From Muribaculaceae bacterium (GTDB taxonomy: Bacteria > Bacteroidota > Bacteroidia > Bacteroidales > Muribaculaceae), in assembly GCA_022510405.1 (NCBI GenBank), contig JAFLTP010000018.1:1-63618 (forward strand): a stretch of 63,618 bases of DNA, written 5' to 3'. The notes below the pieces were generated by a model. That model searched no databases. It was not told where the DNA came from and was given only the letters and a program-made list of their open reading frames with translations. Position 1 is the first letter of the stretch. Each line of letters opens with the position of its first letter. Shown piece by piece: positions 63,515 through 63,618 of this stretch. Made by a program: the position numbers and the translations under genes.

Positions 63515-63618
63515 TTACCAGGAGACGGAGATGTCTCGTTTTGCCCAGGCAAGCACCTTGAGCTCTACCGACATATAGGCGTTCTGCGGCTCATCAGGAT
63601 CCGAAGGATCATAAGGCA
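63515..63618 (-). CDS. 3' end of an unidentified gene (possibly fimbrial/adhesin)
   Basis: Only the last 33 codons are present, ending at TAA 63515-63517. The peptide contains DPSDPDEPQNAYMSVELKV and ends WAKRDISVSW. An acidic Pro/Asp linker followed by a V.LKVLAW strand recalls the C-termini of Bacteroidales fimbrillins (FimA/Mfa1-like), but the piece is too short to be sure. The strong terminator downstream supports it being a real gene. Confidence 0.6.
   Translation of the reverse strand, partial: PYDPSDPDEPQNAYMSVELKVLAWAKRDISVSW

Overview
The window is a 63.6 kb piece of a Bacteroidales chromosome, most likely a gut Muribaculaceae (S24-7 group) relative. The evidence is the 16S rRNA 5' end at the left edge (minus strand), a SusC/SusD starch locus, an RprX/RprY two-component pair, Bacteroidota-only families (DUF5686, DUF6377, DUF4923, DUF4492, a bS22-like mini ribosomal protein), and promoters of the Bacteroidota TTTG-N19-21-TAnnTTTG type. 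Shine-Dalgarno sequences are essentially absent.

Layout. 1-660: start of an rRNA operon reading leftward, with two tandem promoters and a structured leader. 660-3083: glycerate kinase and aspartokinase. 3112-7450 (minus): trmH-like methyltransferase, radA, a porin and ftsE, with a large heptanucleotide repeat array before ftsE. 7601-15275 (plus): endonuclease IV, an SLC45-type sugar transporter with an unusual periplasmic insertion, a 59-residue membrane protein, dxs, trkA and trkH. 15303-19463 (minus): lipoprotein, ThiF-like enzyme, MscS channel, clostripain-like lipoprotein. 19706-22754 (plus): rprX, rprY, acyltransferase. 22755-25280 (minus): DUF5686 outer-membrane protein.

25357-35822 (minus) is a complete starch-utilisation operon: susC, susD, a surface lipoprotein with four tandem CBM26-like starch-binding modules, a GH13 alpha-amylase lipoprotein and a GH97 alpha-glucosidase. 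A promoter lies upstream, and a terminator lies beyond a heptanucleotide array. 36109-41904 is a tripartite RND efflux operon. 41957-46428 (minus) holds a SusR-like DUF6377 membrane regulator, a DUF4923 protein and a glycogen branching enzyme. Starch capture, import, glycogen storage and the SLC45 transporter at 8481 are probably linked physiologically.

46685-54674: a G10 tract ahead of a WecA/MraY-like transferase and a DegT aminotransferase (surface glycan), then a patatin/beta-barrel protein, ApbE, DJ-1, YigZ and a HAD phosphatase. 54776-58485: bS22-like protein, RNase G, and convergent folC with a split chromate transporter. 58530-62340 (minus): second chromate-transporter half, cydB, cydA, DUF4492. 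62358-63618: an Rpn-family nuclease and the 3' end of an unidentified, possibly fimbrial, gene.

No tRNA, CRISPR array, insertion sequence or prophage was seen. The most unusual feature is a family of degenerate 7-bp tandem arrays in several intergenic regions, which also appears to have entered coding sequence in the DegT gene and at the 3' end of one chromate-transporter gene.
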